A stretch of DNA of 64,000 nucleotides from JACVRW01 sp963728495 (GCA_963728495.1 CAVSKI010000009.1:364383-428382), one strand, 5' to 3'; shown: positions 53,130-62,187, numbered from the stretch's first letter. Numbers and translations: made by a program. The notes: generated from the sequence alone by a model not told the origin.

Positions 53130-54338
53130 TCAGGGCGAGTTCTCGCCGATGAACTCCCGCAGCTCGTCTATCTGCTGCTGGACGTCGTTGGCATCCGGGG
53201 CCTGCACGTTGGTGTTGCCCTCGTTCGAGGCGAGCAGAGCGATGGCCACTGCGGCCACCGCCGCCAGTACCAGCAGCAGCGCGAACATCGAGGCCATGCG
53301 CCGGCGCCCGGCCGCGCGGGTCGCGTCGCGGCTCTCGCGGCGCGCCGGTGGTGCGCTGGCCTGGGCATGGGCGCGCTCGGAGGTTGGGGCGGGGGCGGCA
53401 TATGACGTGCGCGGCATTGCTCGCGTGGAGGAGGTCATTTCGGTGGCGGCCAGCGCCCGGGTGGCGTCGGTATCGCTCAGGGCCATCCGCCGGGTGGCGT
53501 CGGTGAACTCTCCGTGCAGCCCGGCCTCGAGAGCCTGTCCCAGCTCGAGCGCAGAGCGGTAGCGGTTGCCGGGGTCGCGCTCCAGGCAGAGCCGCACCGC
53601 GTCGTCGAGCTCGGGCGGCACTTCGGGCCGCAGCGCCGTGATCGGCTGCACCGGATCCTGCTGCTGCTTGAGGGCCAGCTCGGTGAGTGAGGCGTACTCG
53701 TGGGGGAGCCGCCCGGTGAGGAACTGGTAGGCACAGACACCCAGTGAGTAGAGGTCGGACGCCGGGCCGGCCTCCTCACCGCGCGCCTGCTCGGGCGACA
53801 GGTAGGCCGCCGTGCCCAGCACGGCCCCGACCTGGGTGATCCGCGTCTGCTCGGCGGCCTTGGCGATCCCGAAGTCGGCCAGCTTGGTGGTGTTGGTCTG
53901 GCGGGCTACGAGCAGGTTGCCCGGCTTGACGTCGCGGTGCACGACACCGGCTCGGTGCGCGTAGTCGAGCCCGTGGCAGGAGTCGCGCAGGAGATGCACC
54001 GTCCAGTCGATGTCGAGCATCTTGTGCTCGCGCAGCAGGTCCGCGCATGATGGGCCGTCGACGTACTCCATGACGATGTAGTGGCGATCGCTCTCGGGGT
54101 CTCGGCCCGAGTCGAACACCTGCACGATGTTCGGGTGTTGGAGGCGCGCCGCGGAGAGCGCCTCGCGCCGGAAGCGGGCCACGAAGTCAACGTCTTCGGC
54201 CAGGTGCTCGGCGAGCAGCTTGACGGCGACGGACCGCTCGAGCACGGAGTCGGTCGCCCGGAACACGGTCGACATGCCACCGGCGCCGAGCCGATCATCG
54301 ATCTGGTAGCGACCGGCTATGAGCTGGGGCGGGCTCAA
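53130..54338 (-). CDS. Membrane Ser/Thr protein kinase
   Basis: A 402-aa eukaryotic-like kinase. Gly loop DRLGAGGMSTVFRA and invariant Lys in VAVKLL, catalytic loop VVHRDVKPGN, metal loop LADFGIAKA, and APE-like SPEQARGE are present, all in about residues 10-270. A Thr/Ala-rich juxtamembrane segment precedes one transmembrane helix (about 345-365) and a short extracellular tail of about 35 residues with no PASTA repeats. TTG start at 54338 overlaps the lipoprotein stop by 4 nt, and ORF extension upstream would enter the lipoprotein gene. Cytoplasmic kinase, signal input unknown, possibly through the lipoprotein. Confidence 0.88.
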   Translation of the reverse strand: MSPPQLIAGRYQIDDRLGAGGMSTVFRATDSVLERSVAVKLLAEHLAEDVDFVARFRREALSAARLQHPNIVQVFDSGRDPESDRHYIVMEYVDGPSCADLLREHKMLDIDWTVHLLRDSCHGLDYAHRAGVVHRDVKPGNLLVARQTNTTKLADFGIAKAAEQTRITQVGAVLGTAAYLSPEQARGEEAGPASDLYSLGVCAYQFLTGRLPHEYASLTELALKQQQDPVQPITALRPEVPPELDDAVRLCLERDPGNRYRSALELGQALEAGLHGEFTDATRRMALSDTDATRALAATEMTSSTRAMPRTSYAAPAPTSERAHAQASAPPARRESRDATRAAGRRRMASMFALLLVLAAVAAVAIALLASNEGNTNVQAPDANDVQQQIDELREFIGENSP

Positions 54339-54862
54339 CCGTTGTCCTCCGGGACTGCCGCGCCACCGCTGCCGCCGTCCTCGTCGCTCGGCTCTTCCTC
54401 GGGCGGCACCGGTTCGGTGGGCGGCTCCTCGGGGAGGGTCGGAACCGTTTCCGTCGGGATCGTTTCCGTGGGAATCGTCTCGGTGTCGGTCTCCGGCTCC
54501 GTCTCGGTCTCCGGCACCGGATCGGGCTCGGGCTCGGTCTCCTGGCCCTTGGTCTCGTCGCACTGTTCGTCGGTCAGCGCGAAGAGCCGGTCAAAGCCGT
54601 CCTGCAGTGCCTGGCGCACGTCGGGATCCACGTCATCGGGAAGGTCCGCGATGGTCTGGCCGGCGAGCTGCTGGTCCTCGGCTATATCGGCGCATGCTCC
54701 GCCCCCGAAATCGAAACGCCCCTGCACGGAGTCGAGGCGCTTGTTCAGCTCGGCCGCGGCGGTGGCCGGGATCGGGCTCCCCTGCTCCTCATCGGAGCCG
54801 CAACCGGCCGCCAGCCCGGAGGCGAGCACGAGCAACAGCGTGATTGTGGTGCGGGGTCTCAA
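54335..54862 (-). CDS. Acidic low-complexity lipoprotein
   Basis: A 175-aa lipoprotein. Signal peptide with lipobox LASGLAAGCGS, then a folded part (about 25-100) with two Cys (CADIA and DEQCDETKG), then a Glu/Pro/Thr-rich tail with a tandem TIPTE repeat. TTG start overlapping the phosphoesterase stop by 4 nt. Probably a cell-surface or periplasmic partner of the kinase encoded next. Confidence 0.7.
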   Translation of the reverse strand: MRPRTTITLLLVLASGLAAGCGSDEEQGSPIPATAAAELNKRLDSVQGRFDFGGGACADIAEDQQLAGQTIADLPDDVDPDVRQALQDGFDRLFALTDEQCDETKGQETEPEPDPVPETETEPETDTETIPTETIPTETVPTLPEEPPTEPVPPEEEPSDEDGGSGGAAVPEDNG

Positions 54863-55590
54863 AGTCCGTGGTAGAGCCGCTGGGCGAGGTCTTCGGGCAA
54901 GCCCGCCTTCAGGATGGCTGATGCGGCGGCGTCAATCGGGTATTCGACTCGCCGCCATTGCGCGCTCCACTCCCCTGTGTCTAGCAGGAGCCACGCGGCG
55001 CGCTCATCACGATCGCGGGGCTGGCCGACTCCACCGGGGTTCAGCAGCCACTCGCCCTGGCTCAGATCCTGTACGAGCCCGCCCTCGGCAATGTCGCCGA
55101 GGGGCGTGTCGTCGCCGTCGCGATGGAACCAGAGCGCTATGTGGGAATGGCCGATCGCGCCGACCCGCTGCTCCATCAAGTCCATGCAGTCCTCCGCCTG
55201 AGTCACAGACAGCACGTACTCCCAAACCGGGTCGCGCGGCGAGGCGTGCCACAGCCCGAGCTCACGGCCGTCCTCGGAAGTTCGCAGGGCGCTCAGGAAC
55301 TCAAGCGCCTCCGCCCCGATGTTCTCGCGCGTCCACAGCGCCGCCGCGGCCGCGGGGGGCGAGAACTCGGCGATATCGAGCGCGCCCGTCACCGCCAGGT
55401 CGTGGTTGCCCGCCAGGCACAGGTCGCAGCGATCGGAGGCCAGCGCCACGCAGCCGTCGGGCTCCGCGCCGTAGCCGACGAGGTCGCCCAGACACCAGAT
55501 CTCGTCCGGCCCGCAGGCGTCCACGTCGGCCAGCACGGCCTCGAAGGCGGGCAGGTTTCCGTGTACGTCGGAGAGCAGCGCAATGCGCAT
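54859..55590 (-). CDS. Calcineurin-like metallophosphoesterase
   Basis: A 243-aa phosphoesterase of the YfcE/Ser-Thr-phosphatase type. The dimetal ligands are in LLSDVHGNLPA, CLGDLVGYG and LAGNHDLAV, with later His in IGHSHIALW. ATG 55590 is chosen (MRIALLSDVHG) because it opens at the first metal motif. It may act as a phosphodiesterase or protein phosphatase in the kinase operon. First gene of the three-gene leftward operon. Confidence 0.85.
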   Translation of the reverse strand: MRIALLSDVHGNLPAFEAVLADVDACGPDEIWCLGDLVGYGAEPDGCVALASDRCDLCLAGNHDLAVTGALDIAEFSPPAAAAALWTRENIGAEALEFLSALRTSEDGRELGLWHASPRDPVWEYVLSVTQAEDCMDLMEQRVGAIGHSHIALWFHRDGDDTPLGDIAEGGLVQDLSQGEWLLNPGGVGQPRDRDERAAWLLLDTGEWSAQWRRVEYPIDAAASAILKAGLPEDLAQRLYHGL

Positions 55591-55632
55591 CGGGTTGCCT
55601 TCTACAGTGTCCAGAACATGCGGGGTCACGGC

Positions 55633-55643
55633 CGAAAGTACGA
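55633..55643 (+). repeat. Inverted repeat arm CGAAAGTACGA
   Basis: Complementary to TCGTACTTTCG at 55759-55769; the arms flank the region between divergent phosphoesterase and M48 genes. Could be a shared operator. Confidence 0.35.
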
Positions 55644-55758
55644 CCGCGTTCGGCGGCTGCGAACCTTCGCAGGACGGCACCCGCGGTGCTCGCCAATGCT
55701 CTGTATTGACTGCGCCCACGTGCACCGGCCTGCTTGGTTCTCGCTCGCCGAGCCACGA

Positions 55759-55769
55759 TCGTACTTTCG
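55759..55769 (+). repeat. Inverted repeat arm TCGTACTTTCG
   Basis: Perfect reverse complement of 55633-55643. It ends 3 nt before the M48 start codon. Confidence 0.35.
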
Positions 55770-55772
55770 CCC

Positions 55773-57014
55773 ATGACCCTTCGGGGACGTTCGCGACTGC
55801 CGCTGGCGCTCGTTGTGGCGGTCGTCGCCGCCGGTGCTGCCACGTTCCTGCTTCGCCCGCGGTCCGGCCTGATCGAGCCGGCGTCGATCGACGTGACAGG
55901 GTACTTCACGGCCTTCCAGCTCGAACGGGCCGAGGATTTCCGCAGCGTGCAGCGCCTGCTCGGCATCGGGGGCCTGGTGGCGGGCACGGCAACGCTCGCG
56001 ATACTCACCTGGCGCCCCCCGCGCCGCGGCTTCGAGCGGCTTGCGCGCCGTCCCATCCTGGGCGGCGCCGCCGTGGGCGCCGGCCTCTCCCTACTGCTGG
56101 TGGTGGTGGAGCTGCCACTGTCGGCGATCAGCCACAGCCGGGCGGTCGACGTGGGTCTTTCCACGCAAAGCTGGCTGCCCTGGTTGGGCGACGTCGGCAA
56201 GTCATCGGCCATCGACGCCGTGTTCGCCGCGGCCGGTGGAGCGCTCGCCATCGCGCTGGTTCGGCGCTTTCGGCGCAACTGGTGGGCTCCGGCGGCCGTC
56301 GTGATCGTGGTCTTCGGCGTGGTCTCGATCTGGCTCTTCCCGGTGGTGATCGACCCGCTCTTCAACAAGTTCGAGCCGCTGCGCCCCGGCCCCACCCGGT
56401 CGGACGTACTTGAGCTGGCCGATAAGGCCGGAGTCGACGTGGGCGAGGTCTATCGAGTCGATGCGAGCCGGCGCACCACAGCGGCCAACGCCTACGTGGG
56501 AGGGCTGGGCCATACCAAGCGCGTGGTGCTCTACGACAACCTGATCTCGAGCTTCCCGCGCGACCAGATGCGCCTCGTGGTGGCCCACGAGCTCGGACAC
56601 CAGAAGCACAACGATCTCTGGCGCGGCCTGCTCTGGTTCGCTCTCGTCGCCCCCGCGGGCACGTTCCTGGCCCAGGCGCTGGCCGAGCGCCTGGGGCGGC
56701 GCGAGGGCCTGGACGACCCGCGGCACAAACCGGACCCGATCGTGCTGCCCGCCATCGCCCTGTCCATTGCGATCGTCTCCTTCGGCTTCGGCGCCGCCTC
56801 CAACGTTCTGTCGCGCCAGGTGGAAGCCCGGGCTGACGCCTTCTCGCTGCGCCTGACCGAGGATCCGGCCTCGTTCGTGCAGCTCGAGCGGCGTCTTGCG
56901 CTGCGCAACATCTCCGACCCGGACCCACCCGGGCTCACGCAGCTGCTGTTCGGCACCCACCCGACCACGGCGCAGCGCCTCGGGATCGGTGAGGCGTTCG
57001 ACAAGGACCGATGA
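55773..57014 (+). CDS. M48-family membrane metalloprotease (Ste24/HtpX-like)
   Basis: A 413-aa polytopic membrane protease. Several helices (about 10-30, 65-85, 105-125, 170-200) precede the zinc site VVAHELGHQKHND (HExxH), with the third ligand Glu in QVEARADAFSL. It resembles CAAX-type Ste24 enzymes and probably degrades or processes membrane proteins. ATG 55773 is the first in-frame ATG before the conserved region. Its stop overlaps the M28 gene by 4 nt. Confidence 0.85.
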   Translation: MTLRGRSRLPLALVVAVVAAGAATFLLRPRSGLIEPASIDVTGYFTAFQLERAEDFRSVQRLLGIGGLVAGTATLAILTWRPPRRGFERLARRPILGGAAVGAGLSLLLVVVELPLSAISHSRAVDVGLSTQSWLPWLGDVGKSSAIDAVFAAAGGALAIALVRRFRRNWWAPAAVVIVVFGVVSIWLFPVVIDPLFNKFEPLRPGPTRSDVLELADKAGVDVGEVYRVDASRRTTAANAYVGGLGHTKRVVLYDNLISSFPRDQMRLVVAHELGHQKHNDLWRGLLWFALVAPAGTFLAQALAERLGRREGLDDPRHKPDPIVLPAIALSIAIVSFGFGAASNVLSRQVEARADAFSLRLTEDPASFVQLERRLALRNISDPDPPGLTQLLFGTHPTTAQRLGIGEAFDKDR

Positions 57015-58171
57015 GCGAGCGACGTGCACTCATCGAGCGGGTCGTCCGCGAGCTCGCCTCCTTCGAGCGGCCCTCCGCCGGAGAGGGCGAGCGGCGCGCG
57101 GCCGAATGGTTGGTGGGCGAGCTCGAGCGGGCCGGCGCGCGCGATGTGCGCATCGAGCCCGAGCGCGCCCACGGCGGCTACTGGTGGCCGCTGGGCCTCC
57201 CGAACGCGGCGGCCCTTGCCGCCGCCGCGGCGGGGCGGCGGGGCCTGGCCGCGGTCACCGGGGCCATCGGCGCGGCCGCCGTCTATGACGACGTGGGTGG
57301 TGGCCGGCTCTGGTTTCGCCGCCGGGCGCTGCCGTCGCGAACCACCCACAACCTGGTGGCCGAGCTGGGCGATCCGCGCGCGGAGCGCACGGTCGTGTTC
57401 ATTGCCCACCACGACGCCGCTCACTCGGGCCTCGTCTTCCATCCCACGCTGCCGCGCGCGGCCATGGAGCGCTTCCCGCGCGTTCACGCCAACTCGGACC
57501 AGAGCTTCCCGATTCTCTTCGGGGTGTTCCTGGGCCCCCTGCTGCTCTCGCTCTGGGGCCTGACCGGGTGGCGGGCACTGAGCGGGGTGGGCGCATTCCT
57601 GGCCGCGGGCGCCACCGCGGCCATGGTGGACATCGGCGCCCGCCCCGTGGTGCCCGGGGCCAACGACAACCTGAGCGCGGTAGCGGCGCTCGTGGCTCTG
57701 GCCCACGCCCTGGCTGAGCGGCCACCGGAAGGGGTGCGGGTGATCCTGCTCTCGACCGGCTCCGAGGAGTCGTTCATGGAGGGGATGCAGGGCTTCATCG
57801 CCCGGCACGCCGCGGCGCTCACCACGGCCTCGACCGAGTTCGTCTGCCTCGAGTGCGTCGGCTCGCCGCACCTGTGCGTGGTGGAGGGAGAGGGGATGCT
57901 CCGGATGCGCCTCTACCCCGAAGGCTCACGCGAGGCTCTCGCCGCCGCCGGGGAGCGGGCGGGGGTCCCTCTGCAGCGGGGCCTCCGGACCGTAGCCGCC
58001 ACCGACGCCCTGATTCCCCTGCGCGCGGGCTATGCGACCTGCACGCTCGGGGGCGTCGACGAAACCAAGTTCCCCGCCAACTACCACTGGCCCTCGGACG
58101 TACCCGACAACCTCACCTGGGAGTCGGTGGAGAGCGCCGCGAAGGTCTGCGAGGCCTACGTGCGCCGCTGA
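57011..58171 (+). CDS. M28-family peptidase with membrane segments
   Basis: A 386-aa metallopeptidase. Zinc-site residues occur in FIAHHDAAHSG, PGANDNLSAVAAL (Asp) and STGSEESFMEG (Glu), and near the C-terminus GGVDETKFPANYHW. Two hydrophobic segments (about 170-210) sit between the first two zinc motifs. ATG overlaps M48 stop by 4 nt, so the two peptidases are coexpressed. Confidence 0.85.
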   Translation: MSERRALIERVVRELASFERPSAGEGERRAAEWLVGELERAGARDVRIEPERAHGGYWWPLGLPNAAALAAAAAGRRGLAAVTGAIGAAAVYDDVGGGRLWFRRRALPSRTTHNLVAELGDPRAERTVVFIAHHDAAHSGLVFHPTLPRAAMERFPRVHANSDQSFPILFGVFLGPLLLSLWGLTGWRALSGVGAFLAAGATAAMVDIGARPVVPGANDNLSAVAALVALAHALAERPPEGVRVILLSTGSEESFMEGMQGFIARHAAALTTASTEFVCLECVGSPHLCVVEGEGMLRMRLYPEGSREALAAAGERAGVPLQRGLRTVAATDALIPLRAGYATCTLGGVDETKFPANYHWPSDVPDNLTWESVESAAKVCEAYVRR

Positions 58172-58238
58172 GCCCGGCTAAGTGGCTGGATGTGGGTTCT
58201 GTGCGACTCGTGACCGTTGTCGAGGCGCCGTAACACAA

Positions 58239-58318
58239 GCCCGTCGGCGGGCCTGCTGTGGGCCGCGGCGTGTGCGGCCGTCCTGACTTGACCGTCTCAG
58301 TGACGGTCAAGTCAGGAC
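58239..58318. terminator. Three tandem hairpins between convergent genes
   Basis: GCCCG-TCGG-CGGGC (58239-58252), GGCCGC-N7-GCGGCC (58261-58279) and a perfect 17-bp stem with 5-nt loop, arms GTCCTGACTTGACCGTC / GACGGTCAAGTCAGGAC (58280-58318), stand side by side in the 297-nt gap between M28 and the DUF3467 gene. No U-tract follows, so factor-independent termination is uncertain. Nothing else in this gap is recognised. Confidence 0.55.
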
Positions 58319-58468
58319 AGCGACCGCGAAACCGCGTTACGGCAACGTGACAAAGCCGGCAACACGGCCGTGTCCGCCCTTGGTTGCTGCCGTTTGGTGG
58401 CGCCGGCGCTCGGGCGGCGGGTTGGCAGCGCCAGAGCAGGCACGCCAGCGTCAACCCACATCAAGCCG

Positions 58469-58795
58469 TTAGGTCTTCGGCGGCTCGGGCGTCTCCGGAG
58501 CCTCGGGCGGCCCGTTGTCGAACTCGGGCAGCTCGCGGATCCCCTCGCGCGTCTGCCACTTGGAGAAGTTGTCCTCCATCGCGTCGATCAGCTCGCGCAT
58601 GAAGCGAGGAGCGACGTTGATGCGCGCCACCACCACGCCGGGCACCTCGCCGTCCTCGACCTCGTGGTCAACCCGAGCGAAGGTGAGCGTGAATTCGTAG
58701 TCGGAGTGGGAGACGTTGGCGAAATTCGCGTAATGGCCCGCCATCGTCTCGGGGTCGGTGTGGATGTTGAAGTGGCGCTCGGAGTCCTCGGGCAT
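58469..58795 (-). CDS. DUF3467 protein
   Basis: A 108-aa protein of the DUF3467 family, starting at ATG 58795. HYANFANVSHSDYEFTLTFA and PRFMRELIDAMEDNFSKWQ are its hallmark segments; the C-terminus is Pro/Glu-rich. Function unknown. It is divergent from rlmH, only 21 nt away. Confidence 0.8.
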   Translation of the reverse strand: MPEDSERHFNIHTDPETMAGHYANFANVSHSDYEFTLTFARVDHEVEDGEVPGVVVARINVAPRFMRELIDAMEDNFSKWQTREGIRELPEFDNGPPEAPETPEPPKT

Positions 58796-58816
58796 GCCGC
58801 GTACTATCGCACTCCC

Positions 58817-59221
58817 ATGCGGATCTCCGTGATCGCCGTGGGGCGGCTGCGCCCGCCCTATCAGGACGACGTCGAGCACTACCGCAAGATGTTGGCCGGC
58901 CACGTCAAGGTCGAGTTGATCGAGGTGCGCCAGGACGAGGCCGTGGAGCGGCGGATTCCCGAACGCGCGCTCGTCGTGCTGCTCGCGGGCGACGGCGAAC
59001 AGCTCGACTCCGAAGGCCTGAGCCGCTGGCTCGAGGAGCGTCGCCGCGACGGGCGCGACCTCTGCTTCGTAATCGGTGGCCCCACCGGCCTCGAGCTGAA
59101 GGCCGACATGCGACTCTCACTCGGGCCGATGACCCTGCCCCACCAGCTCGCGCGGGTGGTGTTGCTCGAGCAGCTCTACCGCGCGCACAAGATCCTGGCT
59201 CGCGAGCCCTATCACTATTAA
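58817..59221 (+). CDS. rlmH: 23S rRNA pseudouridine-1915 N3-methyltransferase
   Basis: A 134-aa SPOUT methyltransferase that modifies helix 69 of the large ribosomal subunit. The knot motifs FVIGGPTGL and LSLGPMTLPHQLARVVLLEQ and the C-terminal YRAHKILAREPYHY are characteristic. ATG 58817, with TACTAT about 9 nt upstream as a possible -10 box. Complete, normal length. Confidence 0.92.
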   Translation: MRISVIAVGRLRPPYQDDVEHYRKMLAGHVKVELIEVRQDEAVERRIPERALVVLLAGDGEQLDSEGLSRWLEERRRDGRDLCFVIGGPTGLELKADMRLSLGPMTLPHQLARVVLLEQLYRAHKILAREPYHY

Positions 59222-59228
59222 TGCTTCC

Positions 59229-60836
59229 ATGAGCGATCCGGTAGCCGAGCTTCACAGCGCCGTCAGCGAGACGGCCGCCTCGCTGGCGGGCAACGGGCGC
59301 GTGTCTGCGCCGCAGCTCGATCGCCCGCCACGCCCGGACTTCGGCGACTACTCCACCAACGCGGCGATGCTGCTGGCGCCTACGCTCGGCGAGCCGCCGC
59401 GGGCGATCGCCGAGCGCCTCGGCGACGTCCTGGGGAAGCGGCTCGGCGCCTCCGTAGACAAGGTCGAGATCGCCGGCCCGGGCTTTCTGAATCTCTTCAT
59501 GGCCGATCGCTGGTACCTCGAGGCGCTGACGGCGATGCGGTCGGCGGGAGAGCGCTTCGGCGCCGGCGACTCGCGAGCGCGCATTCAGGTGGAGTTCGTG
59601 TCGGCCAACCCCACCGGCCCTATGACCGTGGCCTCCGCTCGCCATGCCGCATACGGGGACTCGCTGTCGCGCACGCTGGAGTGGGCCGGCAACCAGGTGG
59701 AGCGTGAGTTCTACGTCAACGATTCCGGCACCCAGGTGCGTAAGTTCGGCGAGGCCATTCGCGCCCGCGCCCGTGGCGAGGAGCCCGAGGAGTACAGCGG
59801 CGCGTATGTGAGCGAGCTCGCCGACCGGATCGACGGCGCCGCCGAGGCCGACCCCGAGGAGGTCGCCCAGGAGGGAATTGCGCTGATGCTCGATGGGGTT
59901 CGGGAGAGCCTCGCGCGCTTTCGGGTGCGGATGGACCGCTTCTTCTCCGAGCGCTCGCTGCACGAATCGGGTGCGGTCGACGAAGCGCTGGGCAGGCTCG
60001 ACCGCGTGTATGAGCATGACGGCGCCTCCTGGCTGCGCACCACCGAGGAGGGCGACGACAAGGATCGGGTGCTGCGGCGCTCAAACGGCGACCTCACCTA
60101 CTTCGCCACCGACATCGCCTACCACGCCGACAAGCTGGCGCGCGCCTACGACCACTCGATCAACGTGCTGGGCTCCGACCATCACGGCTACGTCAAGCGC
60201 ATGTACGCGGCGTGGAAGGCGCTCGGCGGCGACCCCGGCGCGTACGAGATCGTGATCATGCAGTTCGTCAACCTGCTCGAGCACGGCGTGCAGGTGCAGA
60301 TGTCAAAGCGCGCGGGAGCGATCGTGAGCCTGGACGACCTGGTCGCCGACATCGGCGTCGACGCCGCTCGCTGGTTCCTGGTCTCGCGCAGCCACGACAC
60401 CCGTATAGACCTCGACCTGGAGCTGGCGCGTAAGCAGTCGCAGGACAACCCCGTGTACTACGTGCAGTACGCGCACGCGCGAATCGCATCGATTCTGCGC
60501 AAGGCGGGAGAGGAGCGGGTGGCGGCGGCCGTAGGGGTCGATCTGAGTGCCAGCACCGAGCAATTTCACCCCTCGGCCCGCGCGCTCCTCAAGCGGCTGC
60601 TCGAGTTTCCCGGCGAGGTGCGCGAGGCGGCCGCCCGGCGCGCGCCGCACCGGATGACCACCTACGCGCTGGAAACCGCCCAGGGATTCTCTGCCTTCTA
60701 CCGCGACTGCCGCGTGGTCGGAGCGGCCGAGGAGGGCGGCGACGAGGACGTGCGCATCGTGATCTGCGTGCAGGCCAAGGAAGTGCTGGCGCGCGCGCTC
60801 GACCTGCTCGGGGTCGAGGCGCCCGAGTCGATGTAG
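59229..60836 (+). CDS. argS: Arginyl-tRNA synthetase
   Basis: A 535-aa class I aminoacyl-tRNA synthetase. The N-terminal Arg-S domain ends with GPGFLNLFM; the catalytic domain starts VEFVSANPTGP at about 121-131, where most bacterial enzymes read LHVGH; here the sequence is MTVASARHAAYGDSL, so both His of the HIGH motif are missing. The KMSKS equivalent is VQMSKRAG and the DALR anticodon-binding domain is intact (YVQYAHARIASILRKAGE). ATG start. Probably functional, possibly a variant lineage. It follows rlmH at 7 nt. Confidence 0.9.
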   Translation: MSDPVAELHSAVSETAASLAGNGRVSAPQLDRPPRPDFGDYSTNAAMLLAPTLGEPPRAIAERLGDVLGKRLGASVDKVEIAGPGFLNLFMADRWYLEALTAMRSAGERFGAGDSRARIQVEFVSANPTGPMTVASARHAAYGDSLSRTLEWAGNQVEREFYVNDSGTQVRKFGEAIRARARGEEPEEYSGAYVSELADRIDGAAEADPEEVAQEGIALMLDGVRESLARFRVRMDRFFSERSLHESGAVDEALGRLDRVYEHDGASWLRTTEEGDDKDRVLRRSNGDLTYFATDIAYHADKLARAYDHSINVLGSDHHGYVKRMYAAWKALGGDPGAYEIVIMQFVNLLEHGVQVQMSKRAGAIVSLDDLVADIGVDAARWFLVSRSHDTRIDLDLELARKQSQDNPVYYVQYAHARIASILRKAGEERVAAAVGVDLSASTEQFHPSARALLKRLLEFPGEVREAAARRAPHRMTTYALETAQGFSAFYRDCRVVGAAEEGGDEDVRIVICVQAKEVLARALDLLGVEAPESM

Positions 60837-60853
60837 CTAGTCTGCCGCCGCCC

Positions 60854-62176
60854 ATGCGCCTCACGCCGTTCCTCGCCGTCGTAGTCGGACTTGTTCTTGC
60901 CACGCCCGCGGCCGCCGTGGACCGCTACATGCCGATGATGGTCCCGCCCGCCCCGGGGCCGGCCAAGTACGACAAGGTCTTCGTGCAGCAGCTCGGGCCG
61001 GCCAAGGCCCGCCAGGTGGTGGTGCTCGTTCCGGGCACCCTCGGCGGGGCGGGCGGCATCACACCGGTCGCGCGCGACATCGTCCGGCGCGTACCGAGCA
61101 CGCAGGTGTGGATCGTCGATCGGCGCGAGCAGGCCTTCGAGGACACTGCCGTGTTCGCGCAGCGCGATCCCGACGCCGCGCTCGACCACTACCTGGGCTT
61201 CAAGTACCGGTCCGTGAAGGGGGAGGACGCCAAGTTCGTGGCCGAGTGGGGCCTGAAGGTCCAGCTCAACGACCTGCGCAGTGTGATCAGGCGCGCCGCG
61301 AGGGGCGGGCGCCAGGTCGTGCTGGGTGGGCACTCGGCAGGCGCCTCCACCGCCGTGGCCTACGCGGCCTGGGACTTCGCGGGCCGAGCCGGCTGGCGCG
61401 ACCTCGACGGGCTCGTGCTGATCGATGGAGGGCTGCTGGGCAGCTTCAAGGAGGCCAGCCCCGAACGCGCCCGCAGCGAGCTGGCCGATATCCGCGAGGG
61501 CAACGTCTTCCTCGACCTGTTGGGATTCGGCATCCCGGAGATCGCCGGGATCTTCGCCCAGGTCGGAGCGCTGTACGCCTACGAGCGCCCCAATGCGCCG
61601 TCCACGCTGCAGACCCTGCCGCTGCTTCCGGCCGAGCTCAAGCCGCCCGTTCCGGTGACCAACGAGGCCGCGCTCGGCTACGCGTTCGACGAGACCACCT
61701 CGCCCGAAGCACTTGCCCTGATCCGCATCCGGGCCGGCGGCCTGGCGGCCGGCGGCGACCCACGCCCGTGGCAGGACGGTGAGCTCACGCCGATTCGCCG
61801 GTTTGCCCGGGCCTACGCGGCCGACGCGCCCAACGCCACGGAGTGGTACTACCCGCGCCGCCTGCTGCTCGACTTCGACGCCGCCAGCGACCTGCGCATG
61901 AACGAGGCGGCCCGCATCCTCGGCCTGCGGCTCGAGCACGGGCGCGAGATCGATCTGCCGCTGTACGCGTTCAGCACCGACCTCACCAAGGGTCGAGTGG
62001 CTCGCGGGGCCAGGAAGCTGGCGCGCCTCACGCCGATCGAGAAGCCGCTGGTGGTCGAGGACCGGCGCACCAGCCACCTCGACCCGCTTTCGGCTGCGCC
62101 GAAGCGCAACAGCTTCCTCAAGAGCGTCGTGCCCTTCCTCAAGACGGATCAGCCGTGGCCCGGCGTCGTGAGATAG
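60854..62176 (+). CDS. Secreted alpha/beta hydrolase
   Basis: A 440-aa exported protein. The N-terminal signal peptide (MRLTPFLAVVVGLVLATPAA) is followed by an alpha/beta-hydrolase fold with LVPGTLGGAGG (oxyanion region) and the nucleophile elbow LGGHSAGAST. The substrate may be a lipid, ester or phenolic polymer; nothing further can be read. ATG start; stop lies 11 nt before the following beta-helix gene, suggesting cotranscription of two secreted proteins. Confidence 0.8.
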   Translation: MRLTPFLAVVVGLVLATPAAAVDRYMPMMVPPAPGPAKYDKVFVQQLGPAKARQVVVLVPGTLGGAGGITPVARDIVRRVPSTQVWIVDRREQAFEDTAVFAQRDPDAALDHYLGFKYRSVKGEDAKFVAEWGLKVQLNDLRSVIRRAARGGRQVVLGGHSAGASTAVAYAAWDFAGRAGWRDLDGLVLIDGGLLGSFKEASPERARSELADIREGNVFLDLLGFGIPEIAGIFAQVGALYAYERPNAPSTLQTLPLLPAELKPPVPVTNEAALGYAFDETTSPEALALIRIRAGGLAAGGDPRPWQDGELTPIRRFARAYAADAPNATEWYYPRRLLLDFDAASDLRMNEAARILGLRLEHGREIDLPLYAFSTDLTKGRVARGARKLARLTPIEKPLVVEDRRTSHLDPLSAAPKRNSFLKSVVPFLKTDQPWPGVVR

Positions 62177-62187
62177 CGTTGCGGCGG

